Shown in pieces: positions 10,954-23,317 of a stretch of 64,000 nt of DNA. The first letter of the stretch is position 1, and the number at the start of each line of letters is the position of its first letter. The stretch lies in NCBI GenBank assembly GCA_014825775.1, contig MVAQ01000052.1, forward strand, positions 1-64,000, read 5' to 3'. The notes under the pieces are model-generated. The model was not told the origin of the DNA, made no database searches, and saw only the letters and a program-made list of their open reading frames with translations. Source of the DNA: Krasilnikovozyma curviuscula (taxonomy: Eukaryota > Basidiomycota > Tremellomycetes > Cystofilobasidiales > Mrakiaceae). The translations under genes were made by a program, and so were the position numbers.

Positions 10954-13452
10954 CTAAGTGTATCTCGGTAAATCAATATGACTGCATCTCACACCATCAT
11001 CCTCGTCATCGTCGTCGTCATCCATCGGAGGGGCACTAGGTTCCTCCTCCCCTTCATTAATCCTACCAAACACTGGAGGCACGCTCGGCCCTCGCTCGAC
11101 ATCCTCCTCTCTCTGCACCGACTCCGGATGATACGGGTCGTGCAGAGATTTTTCACCCCAGATCCTTGGCGGAGCTGGAAGTGTGGACGGCTGTGGTGGA
11201 TGTGCTGAATAGGAAGGTTGGGGGTGATCATCTTCCCATATCGGAGGAGCACTCGCTTCAGCCTCCTCATCGCCATCTTCCGCATCGAGACCTTCTCGCA
11301 CAGATGATCTACCCGTCGCTCTCCGGCTTGAGCTAGGCGGTGGACGAGAAACCTGACTGGCCAGACATTCGAGACTCTGCTTGTCATCTATCGCAATGTG
11401 GCCACTCGTAATTGGTGCATGGGTGCTGGAGCTTGAGCCAGCTGACGGAGTGAACATAGAGGCACCCCCGAGTAGGTTGAAGGGGACTTTCTCACTCGGA
11501 CTGAGCGGCATGCGTTCATCCTGCTGCAGCTGCTGCTGCTGAGGTGCTGAGGATGATGAAGCGGACTGTTGCGACTCGTAAGGGGGTGGGACAAATTGCT
11601 CTGCTGATGCTGGTGGAGCAACGATGTTAATTTGAGGGGGTGGCGAGTGTCGTTGAGGAGGAATGATAGAGGCTGAAGTAGGTGTCGATGTGGTCGTTGC
11701 GGATGCTGAAGCAGAGGAGGAGGATTCCTCAACTCTACTCGTGTCTTCCGGGATAGTTGGTATAGATGGTGAAGGAGCACTGCTAGTGGTTCTCTCTAAT
11801 GATATCCTGACTGGTGGTTCAGCTGGCATCGTCGCTTCCCTGTCGTTTTCGCTACTCGTCCTCGTCGCCGCTGCCTCTTTCTTCGCACCCTTCAACTTCA
11901 ACGCCAATTTCCCTCTCTTCCTCAACGAGCTTAGACCCGCACTGAGGCCCTTTTTGGTGCTATATGAGGTGACCATAATTGACATTCCCTTCTTGACTCG
12001 CGCGACCGTGTCATCGGACATGTTAGACGATGCAATGGACGCCGGACGACCTTCGTGTTGCAAGGCCATGGCCTTCTTAAGTTTACGCTGTCGAGCTCGT
12101 TCTGCTCGTGCCTCCATCCGCCGTCGTCGTGCTCGGCGGACAACAAAGCTGCGGAAGCAACGTTGCCATAAATAGCATACCAGGGTTTGAGCATTTTTAG
12201 GTCCGTTGTAGACGATCGATAATTGAATGAAAAAAGTTGAGCAAAGACGAGCGTCAGTCACCAACAATAAAAAAGGAAGCAAAGCGAGAGTGTGACTCAC
12301 GTAACGATGGTAGAAAAGACTATGAAGAAGAGGGCGACCGTGCAAGCAATAATGATCGGAGAGTTGAATGTCGGAGGTTCTTTATCACCCCATCCAGGAG
12401 GGAGAGAAGTGACAGTAGCTGAAGAACTGGATTGTGATGTCGTTGTCGTAGCAATGATGGGTGAGGAAGTTGTCGTTGTCGGTGCCGCCGTAGTTTCAGC
12501 GACGGATGTAATGAGCTGTTTAAAAGGATCGCTCAGTCAGCTTCAATTCGCTGGCCAACGTACTTCTACCTATCAATAGATCAATTCTGTGCTCCAATGT
12601 GTACTCACAGCCCGCACACCGTATAGTTCCCACTCCGCCTCTTCCCAATCACCATCAGAGTTGAGGGTGTACCTGTCGGGTAAGCGTTTCGATTTCGGAG
12701 GGTCGAGCACTTTGAGGACTTCTCTTTTCTTGACAGAAGCTCGATGAACGACTGAACCTGCTGGTGTTGCTGTTGCTTTGGCAACCGTTGTTGTTTTGAC
12801 AGCGTAGGCTTGGGTGACGCTGGAGAGAGGATTTGAAGCGACTGCTGCTGGAGCAGCCATCACCTGCGTCGTCGAAGAAGCGAGAGAAGCCAGTACACAG
12901 AGTAGCACGAAGTTGTGCTTCGTATGCTGAACCGTGAAGAGGTTGGAGAGGGAGAAGTTGGCTGTTGTCCTTGCTGACTGTCCGGAAGGCGGCGGCGGTG
13001 TAGTAAATGCGCACGGCGAGGTGCTGGAAGACGCTGTTGGTGCTGGATCAGAGGCCTAAGATGAACGAAATCCGGTCAGTTCAGCCATTCCCGTTACAGA
13101 AACAAATTTAAGATGGAGCAATGCCCAAAGAGGGGGTGTAAGCTCCGTCGTTCCGTTTTGGATTCCCCTCGCGAGGAGAAACCACTACGACCTTCGCATG
13201 AGGGTTAATACACCATTTGCAAGACTGAACTTGAGGCTATCTCATCCACTTAAACGTGGCCTACCACCTCAGCGCTTTCCATCCAAACAGGTCCTCCAAT
13301 CCATTCAAAAACACCGCCGAAAAAAAACGAGAGGCTGAAAAACGGGAGAGCGAAGGACGCACCTGGTACCACACCGCCTGGTTGTCTGTCGTCGTAGACC
13401 GCTGCTTCTTCTTCCTCCGTTTGCCTGACGTGCCTTCGATAGGCCTAGTCAT
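10954..13452 (-). CDS. Predicted two-pass membrane protein with a long disordered cytosolic tail
   Basis: Exons 13452-13363, 13055-12609, 12515-12301 and 12148-10954 join in phase to 648 residues. The N-terminus is basic (KRRKKKQRS). A hydrophobic stretch near residues 79-95 (FVLLCVLASLASS) could be a signal anchor. A lumenal or external part follows with Ser/Thr-rich sequence near 180-225. A second membrane segment lies at about 232-253 (IIIACTVALFFIVFSTIV), directly followed by a strongly basic RRARRRR stretch as expected for the cytosolic face. The remaining 390 residues are Pro/Ser/Gln-rich and end in an acidic block (MDDDDDDEDDG). Architecture resembles a surface sensor or anchor, but I recognise no family. 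The first intron is long (about 307 nt), so the true start could lie within exon 2, which would turn the first hydrophobic segment into a signal peptide. Confidence 0.7.
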
Positions 13453-15278
13453 GGTGAAGGGGGAGAACCCACCACGTTGGGTGTGACCAACTAAGAGAAC
13501 CAGAAATAGAGGACGGCTGATGTGCCAAAGCGAATGAGAAAATAGCTGGAACCCTCGGTGGTGGTTGCACAGTCCCCAATCGAACCTTGGAATTTCCCAG
13601 GTGATGAAGGAACGGGACAGAAGAAAGACGCTGGTATGGCGCCCTGGAGGATGGTTGTCAGGGTATATGGGATTGTCGGGGGGGTGAAGGTCAGCGGGAG
13701 AGCTGGGAACTGGGCACCACGCTGGTTTGCGTCCCTACCCCTTCTATTTTTATTACTGCGCGGAGCTAACGTTGACGATCTCAAGTAAACAAACAGCGCT
13801 GAGAATGTATATGACGACAAGTTTGCTTAATAGACAGAGGTGCTATTATTCGCTTCGAGGAAAAGGAGTGCACCACACAATAGAAATTCTGATGGACCGG
13901 GGCTTTTGGCGAGGGGGCTATTTGCGCCACCCATTCTGCGTAGACCATTAATTTCTCGGCGTTGCAAGCAGCGTGGGAGGATTCCTTGAAAGAGTCTGAG
14001 GAGGAAGGGTGAAGTAGCTGGAGACATACTCGGGCGTAGTGCTGCTCTGTCACCTCTTTATTCCGACATTAGATGACTGTCGTCAGCAGCCTCATCACAT
14101 CTTGCTCCATTACTCTCCCTCCTCAGACTCTGGACGAGAAACAAAATTAAACCATAAAGCTGCAGAAACATATGGAAGAGAGCCAGTTCAGTAACTTGTT
14201 TTCAGGCGATCGAGAGATGGAAAAGCGTACTGGTACTGGCTAAATCAACCTGGCAATTCCAGGATTCTCCACCATACAAACCTCCAAAGGTTTTCGAAAC
14301 TCTGGCCAGTATGATCTCATCACTTTCGTGACCACTGAGAAAGATGGTGTCCCACCCATTCTAATAATTCCGCCTTCCTTTCCGCACGCTTCTCTAAATT
14401 GGAAGAGCCGACGATCTAAGAAAATTGAGGTTCAGACTAAGTTCAGGATCCATCAGATTCAACAGTCTTTGACAAGACCTCGCTCCCACATTTTGGTACA
14501 AGAATTCCCAAGGCACTTGCCAGGAAGGTGAGAGTTTCTTGGCCTTCTCATAGGGCTCACAGCCTGTATTTACGGTGGAAATTAATGAAAGTTAGGGGAA
14601 TATCTGAGAAAGGTACTGTTTCTGATTTGTCTCGAATCTAGATTGGTTCCCACGGCTGAGTCAACTTTCTACGGTGACCGTGTTCAGTACCATACCGATA
14701 CGTTAAAGCCTAAGGCTATAATGTAGATGGTCAAAAGAACTGATCCAACTCAAAAACAAATTGAATAGTGAATTTAGACACAGATCGTGGGACTAGCGCT
14801 TGAATGCAGAAGATGATCCTCAAGACAAACTGGTGCAAAATTGGCGGGTAGAAGAAGTTAGCCCTCGGTTATCAAATCAACATAGCGTCCAAAGAAAGGA
14901 AGCAAATCAGAATCTCACCTGATAGTGATGTCATTAGACCAGTTGCGAAAGGTCCTCTGCCAGTCCTACTTCGCAAGAATCCATCGTCACACTACCATCG
15001 GTCCACACCCTCTTCAGACCTTGACCTCTTCATTTCAGCGTCATCAGGATAAATTTCTGAGGTAATAGACCTTCACTCATAACGACCTGTTTACGGTGCC
15101 AAGAATTAGAAGGGGGTTGAATTGTAACGTCTAGGCCATCAGATGAAGAATCAGTCCAGTTGGCTTCATTCCAAAAGAAGAAGAACAGGCAATGAATAAG
15201 GGGGATAACTCACTCTGATTTCTTTTCTCATCAACGTACCAGCAACTGAGACCCCCTTACTTCTCTTACTTCAAGCAC
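13453..15278. other. Gene-poor stretch with no supported feature
   Basis: About 1.8 kb. The left end should carry the promoter and 5' leader of the membrane-protein gene; the right end is the 3' flank of the small acidic protein gene. Several frames of 60-110 codons exist on both strands, but none shows conserved-looking sequence or splice-consistent extension. I looked for tRNA-like T-loops, snRNA motifs and repeats and saw none that convinced me. Confidence 0.5.
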
Positions 15279-15791
15279 TCATCGACCGACAGCTTCGATG
15301 TCGCCTTGATTTCCATCATCCTTAGCCCTCTCAGCGTTCTTCTCACCCTCACCATCGTCTCCAGTTGTCTCTTCTTCGAGTAAATCCTCCTCCTCGCCGC
15401 CTAGCATCCCACCCAATCGATTGAGCAGCTCATCCAGCTGCCCTTCCAAGCTTGAAGCCGCCGAGTCCGCTTGTTCAAGCCGCCTGAGGAGCTGAATCGG
15501 ATCGCCTCCTTCGTCTCCATTATCTTCTGTATCCAGGGAGAGACCAGAGAGTAGAGGGCCAAGGAGGGCAAGGTCGGATGGGGAGAGGGACGACAGTGAG
15601 TCGATGATGTCTTGGGGAAGGTCAAGGCTTTCAAGGTTGCTTTCTGCGGAGGAAGTGGGTTTTCCTTCCTCTAAGTTTGATGTTGCGGATATGTTTGTTG
15701 CTGCAGAAGTCGTCGTACCGTTCGTTGGTGGTGTCGCTGTCGCTGCCGTTTCGTACTTCATAGCGTCTTGAACTAAAGCGAGGTCGTCCAT
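15279..15791 (-). CDS. Small acidic protein, unrecognised
   Basis: A single exon of 170 residues begins at ATG 15791 (MDDLALVQDAMKYETAA). The frame is open a few codons further upstream without another ATG. The N-terminal 50 residues are Thr/Ala-rich. The middle is hydrophobic-acidic and probably helical (LDLPQDIIDSLSSLSPSDL, then LLGPLLSGLSLD). A leucine-rich heptad-like segment near 105-130 (QLLRRLEQADSAAS, LDELLNRLGGMLGG) suggests a short coiled coil. The C-terminus is strongly acidic (GGEEEDLLEEETTGDDGEG). No catalytic motif is visible and I do not recognise the family. It is divergent from the RRP1 gene, with which it shares a 337-base upstream region. A protein-interaction role is only a guess from composition. 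Confidence 0.6.
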   Translation of the reverse strand: MDDLALVQDAMKYETAATATPPTNGTTTSAATNISATSNLEEGKPTSSAESNLESLDLPQDIIDSLSSLSPSDLALLGPLLSGLSLDTEDNGDEGGDPIQLLRRLEQADSAASSLEGQLDELLNRLGGMLGGEEEDLLEEETTGDDGEGEKNAERAKDDGNQGDIEAVGR

Positions 15792-16128
15792 CTCGAGAAT
15801 ACAGCTGTATAATGTTTTCAAGATCTCTGAGTGTGCGAATGGGAGAGGTTTGTCTGACAGAGAGTATGACAGGAAATGACGGTTTAAAGGATCTTCCTAC
15901 TGCAATTTCCTGCAAGATGGCAGCGAATGTGGCTAATTTCCTCAAGATTTTACGTATGATCTTGAGAAACCCCCTACTTATTACTGGAAGCTTTCTAGTA
16001 TTTTCTGCACCTTCTTAAGCTGGTGAAGATTTGACTCTTTTTTCCCACAAAATATTCCCTACGCTGAAGTACTACGTCTCTTCCGCCCAACGAATACGGG
16101 TAGCAGCCACTCTAACTAGAAACACAAT
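15792..16128. promoter_or_regulatory. Shared divergent promoter region
   Basis: This 337-base gap separates two divergent start codons, the small acidic protein (minus) and RRP1 (plus). It must contain both promoters. I see no clear TATA box or known factor site that I would defend. Confidence 0.5.
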
Positions 16129-17377
16129 ATGCCTAAAGCTCCTAAGCAGTCGACATCAAAATCAGTGCTCAAACTGTCGAAATCCTCATCCAAGAAGCCT
16201 CAGCGTGCTGCTGCTGCAGCCACAGACGGTCCAGCTGAGCCTGCTCAGGACGTCGAAGTCCCACTAGGAAAACATCTAGCTAGTAATGGTGAGCAAGGTT
16301 GCCTATTGCCTGACTACTACTTGAAGTGAAGGTTGTTTTCTGAACCCTCGTCGTGTTTCATTGCGCTTATTTCTTTAGACAAGAAAGTGCGTGACAAGGC
16401 AGTAGCAGATTTGGCTACTTTCCTAGGTACCAATAGCAGTGTAGGAAAGAAGATAGAAGGTCTCGAGATGAGAAAGCTCTGGAAGGGCTTATTTTACTGT
16501 TCGTAGCTCGCCATCCCTCTGCTTCGTCCAAAATTTTTATCTGCAATCACTTCATCATCTGAACCAATTTCCCTTCCGTTGGTATCTTTAGGCTTTTGGA
16601 TGTCAGATAAACCACTAGTCCAGCAATCCTTAGCCTCTACGTTCTCGTCTCTGATCGGATTGATATCGCCACCCGAATCAGAATCCCTAGAACAAGCCCA
16701 ACAAGCCCTTGACTTTATCGCTGGCTTCTGGGAAGCGATCTGTCGAGAATGGGCTGGTATTGATCGACTGAGGTGAGTTCTTCTCGCATGCATGCCCTAG
16801 TCACATCGCAAAGACAGATGTTGATAGGTCTGTTCGATTCGTCAGGCTGGACAAATACCTCATGCTTATCCGTCGATTCCACCGTGCAACCCTCTCCCTC
16901 ATCATCTCACATCATTTCAACGCCGTCCTGATCACCCGCCTGAACGAAATCCTGCTCACCGGCCCATTGGAATGCACCAATCCGAAAACACCCATAGGTC
17001 TCAGCTGGCACATGGCCGATATCTACCTCACCGAACTCAACGGCGCCCTCTCTTCTTCACCGGAGGAAACTGCCAGTGAAGAAGGGTTGGTATCGTTGGT
17101 GGAGCCGTTTGTGTGGATCCTCTGTAACACCACGAATCGAACGACATTCAGCAGGGTTAGTGAATCGCTGTTGACTCCTTTCATCTCTACTATGGCATCT
17201 GAGGCAGGCGAGAATGAGTTTAAGGATCTCAGGAAGAAGAGTGATGGGGAAAAGGTCAAGAAGGTGTTGAGGAAGAAGCTCTTTGAGAGCGCCGGAAAGG
17301 AGGAGACGAGGGATTGGAACAGAAGGGCGGTCTTCAAAATTTGGAAGGAAAGTGACGATGGTGATGATGATGAATAG
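16129..17377 (+). CDS. RRP1: Ribosomal RNA processing protein Rrp1/Nop52
   Basis: Exons 16129-16288, 16379-16498, 16592-16772 and 16846-17377 give 330 residues in consistent phase. The N-terminus is a basic low-complexity nucleolar-type leader (MPKAPKQSTSKSVLKLSKS). The family signature follows: GKHLASNDKKVRDKAV, then LWKGLFYCFWMSDKPLVQQ, then FIAGFWEAICREWAGIDRLR and LDKYLMLIRRF. This is the Nop52 domain of proteins needed for late 27S pre-rRNA processing and 60S subunit assembly in the nucleolus. The C-terminus has the family's KKVLRKKLFE helix and an acidic end (ESDDGDDDE). The length fits the fungal family (about 280-330). The second intron uses an unusual GTTCGT donor, supported by the restored FYCFWMSDKP motif. 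Confidence 0.93.
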
Positions 17378-18755
17378 TTTTCCTTCTTTGTGTTCATGGG
17401 GTAGTATGATATTACTTGTTAATGTTGATAAGCTGGCTTTTCTTGACGGAGACGCTGCTTCCGCAATAACACTGAAAGTGTCGATCTCTCCAGAAACCCC
17501 ATGGTTTTAAACATTCTCTTACATTCACAGAAGGTGAGCGAAAGCGAAGCACTGAGATGGCGTCACCCACATTCCCACCATTCTCCAGCAAGAAATATCG
17601 CTTGAAGAGTCTTATTTTAAAAGAGGAAACTTTCACCCACTGATCACCAAATTCTTTAACAAAGTGTCTCCTTCAGAAAGAATGCAGCTTACTCTACTGT
17701 CAAATACCTCACGGGACTCCGGATGAAGGATGTCACCATCACCCTTGGGTAGGTCTTGTTTTCTAGTACCTCCTGGCTCATGGGTGGAATGGCATGAACC
17801 CGATAAGTTCTAGTTTTTGCTTTTGGAAACTGGTGATATTTTTGCTGGTGAGTCGGTTATTACCCTCAGAAGGACCTCAAATTTGGTGATGGAGATGACA
17901 GTGTGTTGTTCGTGATGTCAATCAGATCTTTGACTCTGCTTAGAAAGAAGAAAACTGATCATGACGTTCCCAAAGGGTCATTTAACCCTAGTTCTGAAAC
18001 TAGGGTAAGGAATTGCAGCTCGCAGAACTGTCAGGAAAACGTGGTTGTCTTGTATCGCAGAAAGAGTTGTAGTTTCGATTTGAGGGATAATTACCAGCTT
18101 CCATGTTACTGCTTTTAGTGAGTTAAACATAATCAAAGGAATGAATTTGGGTTCACTTTGGTCTGTCTTTCAGAAGTCATCAGATCGAGAGAAATACAGC
18201 TTAGAGGGACGTTAGGACAGAATTGCAACGTATCCTGGTGAAGTGCGCTACCATGGACAAGCTCGACTTGTTTACAAGTCTTGTAAATATCTGAGACGAA
18301 AGTCAACGGTTGATGAATCGTGGTCTTCGAACGAAAAGTGAAGATCTGCAGCCGACCTGGTTGGGGGTTCCAGTCGCCAGATGGCAACGACGGTCGTCTC
18401 TCTTACTAAGTTGCGCCTTCACATATACCGTTTTGAAATTCTATAAAATCTTTCTTTCCATCCTTCCGTGTAACGCATCAGATATGGAAGCAGAGGCCAT
18501 ATTGTGATACGGGCTGGGAGGCTTGGTTGGACCATTTTGAGCCTGAAGACCTCGGAGGCACGCAAAGTAATAACTGTATCTCCCTGTAGATGGGAAGAAG
18601 AAAGACATTGTCTTACCTAGTTTGTGACTGATTCCGGTGGTGGGAGCTCTTGACCTCCTTAGCTCTACCCTGACCTCCGACGCTGAAGGGACCATTTATT
18701 TAAATCTCGACAACCTCTCGTGGCTTTTCCCAGTTAGGTCTGGGTATAAGCGAAG
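17378..18755. other. Gene-poor stretch between RRP1 and GatB
   Basis: About 1.4 kb with no coding frame that I trust on either strand. It includes the 3' flank of RRP1, the promoter of the GatB gene and one perfect hairpin listed separately. Frames of 60-85 codons occur but have shadow-like composition. Confidence 0.5.
17985..18006. repeat. Perfect 9-bp inverted repeat with 4-nt loop
   Basis: ACCCTAGTT and AACTAGGGT flank the loop CTGA. The arms are exact complements. Its position in non-coding DNA more than 600 bases downstream of RRP1 makes it a candidate structured RNA, protein-binding palindrome or chance hairpin. I have no evidence to choose among these. Confidence 0.6.
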
Positions 18756-20882
18756 ATGCTCTCCCAGTTCCATCGACTTCCCCCGTCCCTCACCTCTCTC
18801 ATCTTCCACCAATCCCAGCGAGGATACGCCACGACCTCCTCGACAGCCTGGGAGACAATCATAGGTCTCGAGATACACTTACAGATCAAAAGTCCAGTGA
18901 AGCTGTTCTCTAGTGAGTCCCCTTCTGCATTTGTGAGTCTTTGTAGAGCTGTAAACAGACCTTCACTCGTCTTCTTCAGGGACTAAGACATCATATGAGC
19001 ATCCTCCCAACACTGAAGTGTCGCTATTCGATGCTGCAATACCTGGAACACTACCTGTAAGCACTATCATTCAATCAGACGTAAAGATTTAGCCTGACAC
19101 GCTTCGTTCGTCAACAATATTCCCCTTTCTCCTTCGAAAATCGAACAGAAACTCTCGCCTGAGCCTGTCCGAGCAGCGATTCTAGCTTCTTTGGCTCTGA
19201 ATTGTGACATTGTATGTGCTTGCTTTTGATAAAAGCAGTTTTGACTGGTGGCCCTAATGTCTGGTCTCGTTACCATAATTTTAGCAACCTCGTTCTACGT
19301 TTGACCGGAAACACTATTTTCATCACGACCAACCAGCAGGCTACCAAATAACACAACACTACAGTATGTCTCTCTTGTTATCACATTCTTCTCTCTCTGT
19401 GGATCCCGTCGACCAGAGACTAAATTGCTTGTGTGACCAGACCCCATCAGCAAAGACGGCTATATTCAACTGCCAGCTCCATGCTCCAACACCCGAGTTC
19501 GAATCGAACAAATCCAACTCGAGCAGGACACAGCAAAATCCCTCTCCGCAACAGATCTCACCCTGATCGACTTCAACAGAGTCGGTACGCCTTTGCTCGA
19601 GATTGTCTCTGCGCCGGACATGAGGACGGCGGAGGAAGCTGGCTTGTACATCAGGATGCTTCAAGCGATATTCAGGAGGCTAGGAATAAGTGATGCAAAC
19701 ATGGACAAAGGAGAGATGAGGATTGATTGTAACGTCTCCACCAACATAGTTGGTGCTGGATGGGGTCAGAGAGTTGAGATCAAGAATCTGAACTCAGTGA
19801 GGTATCTACAAGGAGCTATTGGTGAGCCTCTATATTGCATGTGTTTTTAAATTTACGCTTTTGCTGTTCACTGATACGAATTTTTTCCATTCTAATGACG
19901 GCTCAGCCTACGAAGTTAAGCGCCATCGCGACATCTTGGAAGCCGGTGGTCAGATACAACAGGAAACGAGACACTATGATGAGGATATAGGAGAGACAGT
20001 TCTTCTTCGTGTTAAGGAAGGTGAAGCTGATTATCGGTACATGCCAGATCCGAATCTACCTGCTCTCCACATTTCTTCTGTGAGTGACTACCTGCACACG
20101 TATTCTAATGCTGTAGTGCTTAAATTGTTTTTGTTTTCTTTAAATTATAGGAGACTATTCAGTTGCTATCTTCAGGGCTAAGGGAACTCCCCCTCGAAGC
20201 GACCACACGTCTCTCTCAAAAACCATACGACCTCACCTCTTCTCTCTCGGCCAAGCTCGTCGGCTTAGACCCACTCCAACTCACCGCAGTTTCTTACTTT
20301 GAGTCTATTGTCTCTTACAATAGAAGAAACAGAGATTCTCAAGCAGTCGCGAATTTCATACTTAATGAGATGATGGAAGCGTACAAGAAGGTGAATGGAC
20401 CGAACGTGGATTGGAGATCGGAGGAAGCGAGCATGGTTGATAAAATCAGTGACGAAGAAGTTTCAGAGATTCTGGATCTGATCAGCGAGAGTGCTTTGGC
20501 TCGTAAGTGTTGACCTCCGTTATTCTCTCCGTAAAGCGCGACCCACTGACCAAGTTAACCGCTCATTTAACATCCGTATTAACCAGGTGCTTCAGCAAAA
20601 GCACTTCTGATGGCTCTCCTCAAAGCTGACGCTCCTCAACCCGGCAGTCCATCTCGAGTTTCAACCGTTGTCTCTGAGCTCTCCCTACTTAACTTATCCC
20701 CATCGGAAACAATCAACATCTGCCAATCGGTCATCGAAAAATCTCCGAAAGAAGTCGAAATGTACAAGTCTGGCAACGTGAAGGTTGTGAAGAAGCTTCT
20801 AGGCGCGGTTGTGAAGCAAAGTGGAGGGAAAGTTGATGTACAGGTCGTTGAGAAGGAGTTAAAGGCACTTCTTGGAAAGTAG
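18756..20882 (+). CDS. PET112: Mitochondrial Asp/Glu-tRNA amidotransferase subunit B (GatB/Pet112)
   Basis: Eight exons: 18756-18912, 18980-19056, 19149-19211, 19285-19363, 19441-19821, 19907-20079, 20151-20502, 20587-20882; 525 residues. The first 25 residues are hydrophobic and basic, as in a mitochondrial presequence. GatB motifs follow in order: [94 protein letters not shown] and [12 protein letters not shown]. The C-terminal YqeY/GatB tail domain is present in the last two exons. The protein is the kinase and ammonia-tunnel subunit of GatCAB, which converts Glu-tRNA(Gln) to Gln-tRNA(Gln) in mitochondria. The acceptor at 19440 was chosen because it restores QHYNPISKDG; the next AG downstream would shift the frame. 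Confidence 0.95.
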
Positions 20883-21102
20883 AGGGTATAAGTCAGATGT
20901 TTTTAGATTCACGAAATGAATGAAATGATGCGTCGTTACTTAATATTTTAATCAGCAGCCGCAAAATTATGAGAGTAAAATAACCAGAAACTAAAAACAC
21001 TCGCGTGCCTTTTCTGCAACAATCCTGAAAAGTTCCCCATTCCCACCGACACCCATCTCGCTCTAATATATCTTCATTCATCCCTCGAACCAGACACCTC
21101 AT

Positions 21103-22624
21103 ATGATGGGAGGACCAGATCGATTAGAATCTCAGCAAACCTGGGCTACCAGCTCTCACTCCGACGCGGGAGAAGAAGTAGCAGCAGAACTCGTCGAGGA
21201 TGATATCGTCGATGTCAAACCCCTTACTCACAAAAGAATAGATCTAAGAAGCGCTCTTTCCTCTACTGCTGACGACGATGGTAGTACGGCCTCAGGCTCC
21301 TCGTCACCACGACCCTTGGGTTCCACCTCAAAAAACAACCGAATTCTCCCTCCCCCCGTCAGAGCAGTCAGCAACAGTAAATCTTCAGTCACTGATCTTC
21401 CTGGATCTCATGCCAACGCGTTCGCTCCTCAGAAGAGAAAATATCAGCAGGTTGAAGGAGCTCAAGATCCTTCTAGAAAGCCTCATGGAGTTAGTTGCTC
21501 CTTCTTCCCAACACGACGCGAGGGCCATAACAACTGACCTACCTCGCTGGCCCATTCTGCTCTAGCCCCATGATGCCTTGTCTATCGTCACCTTTGGAAA
21601 CCAACACGTTTTCCTTCCTACTCCAGAGTCGTACGAAGTGAGTTACCTTATCACGCTTTGTTCATGCAACCTGCGGTGCACTGATGAATCCTATTCGCTC
21701 TCCATCTTCTAGGAAGCACTCCCTTACATATCCCACCTCTTCTCTATCTCCAAAGACAGCTTCGATCTCTCCATCCACAGAAAAGGTGTCGAAGGTCAAA
21801 CTATTGCTGTCATGGTCAAAGAATACAGCTGGCACAGTGTTCAACCAGGCGAGCCTCTGTTGGTCACTTTAAAGACTAATTCGCTTTCATCCACAAACGT
21901 CTTGGTTTACGGGGAAAGACATATCCTGGTCGAGCGTCCTACCAACTTCGATGTGAGTGTAGCTCTGCCATTCCGATATTCAACCTCTCTCCTTCGGAAA
22001 TACTGAGCCTTCTCTGACTCCGTCACTACTTTCTCATTCACTAGCATGCATGTGATCTCGCAGCGCAACACTTCTTGATTGACCGAACCGCAACCTTCAC
22101 TTTCAAAATCTTGCATAAAACCAAAATAGTCAAGCTCGAGGTCACCGACTGGTCTCACGTCGAAGCTGGCGAAAATCTCTACGTCTTTGCTACTGGTGAT
22201 AAGCTTGATATCGACTTCAAATGGCCAAAATCTGATCAATTACGTGAGCGCGCTGCTTTCCGCTTCTTTTAACCTAATCACAGCTGACAGTTCTTCCTGT
22301 TATATTGCAGATAACCCATCAATGCTCGTCCGTCGAATGGGAAGCACCAAAGTATACGCCGTTGATAAGTCGTCGGTCAACGAATGGAACGAGTTGATCA
22401 GGTACCTCAAGAACTACCATCACATGGAAAACTCTACAATACGGCTCTACGTTGATGGCGTCAAAATTAGCGCTGCTATTTGGAAAGGTGCGTCTGCTTT
22501 CGGCTCAATGGTCTCTACTAGCTTAAGTATAGTTGCTGATTTGGCTTGCTGCTTGCTTTCAGGTTGCAAATCTGGAATCAAGCAACTAGTGGTTGATTTT
22601 GCCGAGAAGAAGGAGCAGGACTAA
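21103..22624 (+). CDS. Conserved-looking protein of unknown function
   Basis: Exons 21103-21489, 21566-21637, 21713-21952, 22045-22243, 22311-22487 and 22563-22624 join in phase to 378 residues. The first 130 residues are low-complexity (acidic start, then Ser/Pro/Arg-rich). From about residue 130 the sequence is compact and folded-looking, with no membrane segment: SIVTFGNQHVFLPTPESYE, then EYSWHSVQPGEPLLVTL, then HFLIDRTATFTFKILHKTK and KLEVTDWSHVEAGENLYVFA. It ends in a Lys/Glu-rich tail (VDFAEKKEQD). The alternation of hydrophobic and polar residues suggests mainly beta structure. I do not recognise a family. Six short exons with clean splice sites and an even phase chain make it a real gene. 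Confidence 0.75.
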
Positions 22625-23317
22625 AGATTGAAGGATCGAGATGAATACAGCAAACTGCTTGCGAACACTATTTTTGTTTTTAATTAGTTTTTGATCTGGC
22701 ACGACGGTTCATCTGCCTCGGTCGTCAAAGCATCATACAGGCTCGGTCATAGCAACGCTTTTGTTATGTGTAGTTTCTTGCTACGTAGCTCGTCATTTCA
22801 ATACCGCTTTACCTCAACTGCTGGATTCCTTTGCATTCTGTGAAACTGAACCAACATCTATCACCACAACGTCATTCTGGATGCAGAAACGGTGTCGGTA
22901 TCAGAGCATTGACATCGGGTGATCTGTGAGCAAACAGATACCACCGCCATTGAGGTCTTAGATTGCCTGGTGGTCTCGAGATTCTTGCCGGAGTCTCTAC
23001 GCTTTATCAAATCATCACCGATTCATGCCGGGTGCCGAGGTGTTGGAAGGAACCGACAATGGTTTAGGCCGGTATTTTCTGCACTACGTACCCCCCTTTG
23101 CGCCACCAGGTACCTCTGCGGACAGAGAGATAAGACAAGCTCCACTTTCACCTCCAACGTCTTCACCTCCAACTTCTGATTAAAAGGTCTGAAGCGCTTG
23201 CAATGGTATTGCTCTTCAATACGTAGTCAAAGCTTTCATAGGTGGGCGAACTGAGTGTCAAAAATCTTGCTGATAACTGTTTTCTGACGCCACGATCGCT
23301 CACGGCACAACAGAACC
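22625..23317. other. Intergenic, promoter side of the aldo-keto reductase gene
   Basis: Nearly 700 bases with no supported gene. Near 23145-23172 there is a small direct repeat of CACCTCCAACTTC-like units. Nothing else stands out. Confidence 0.45.

Noticed and set aside
13491..13820. Minus-strand frame of 109 codons upstream of the membrane-protein gene
   Set aside because: Low-information composition and no joining splice sites; more likely promoter or leader sequence.
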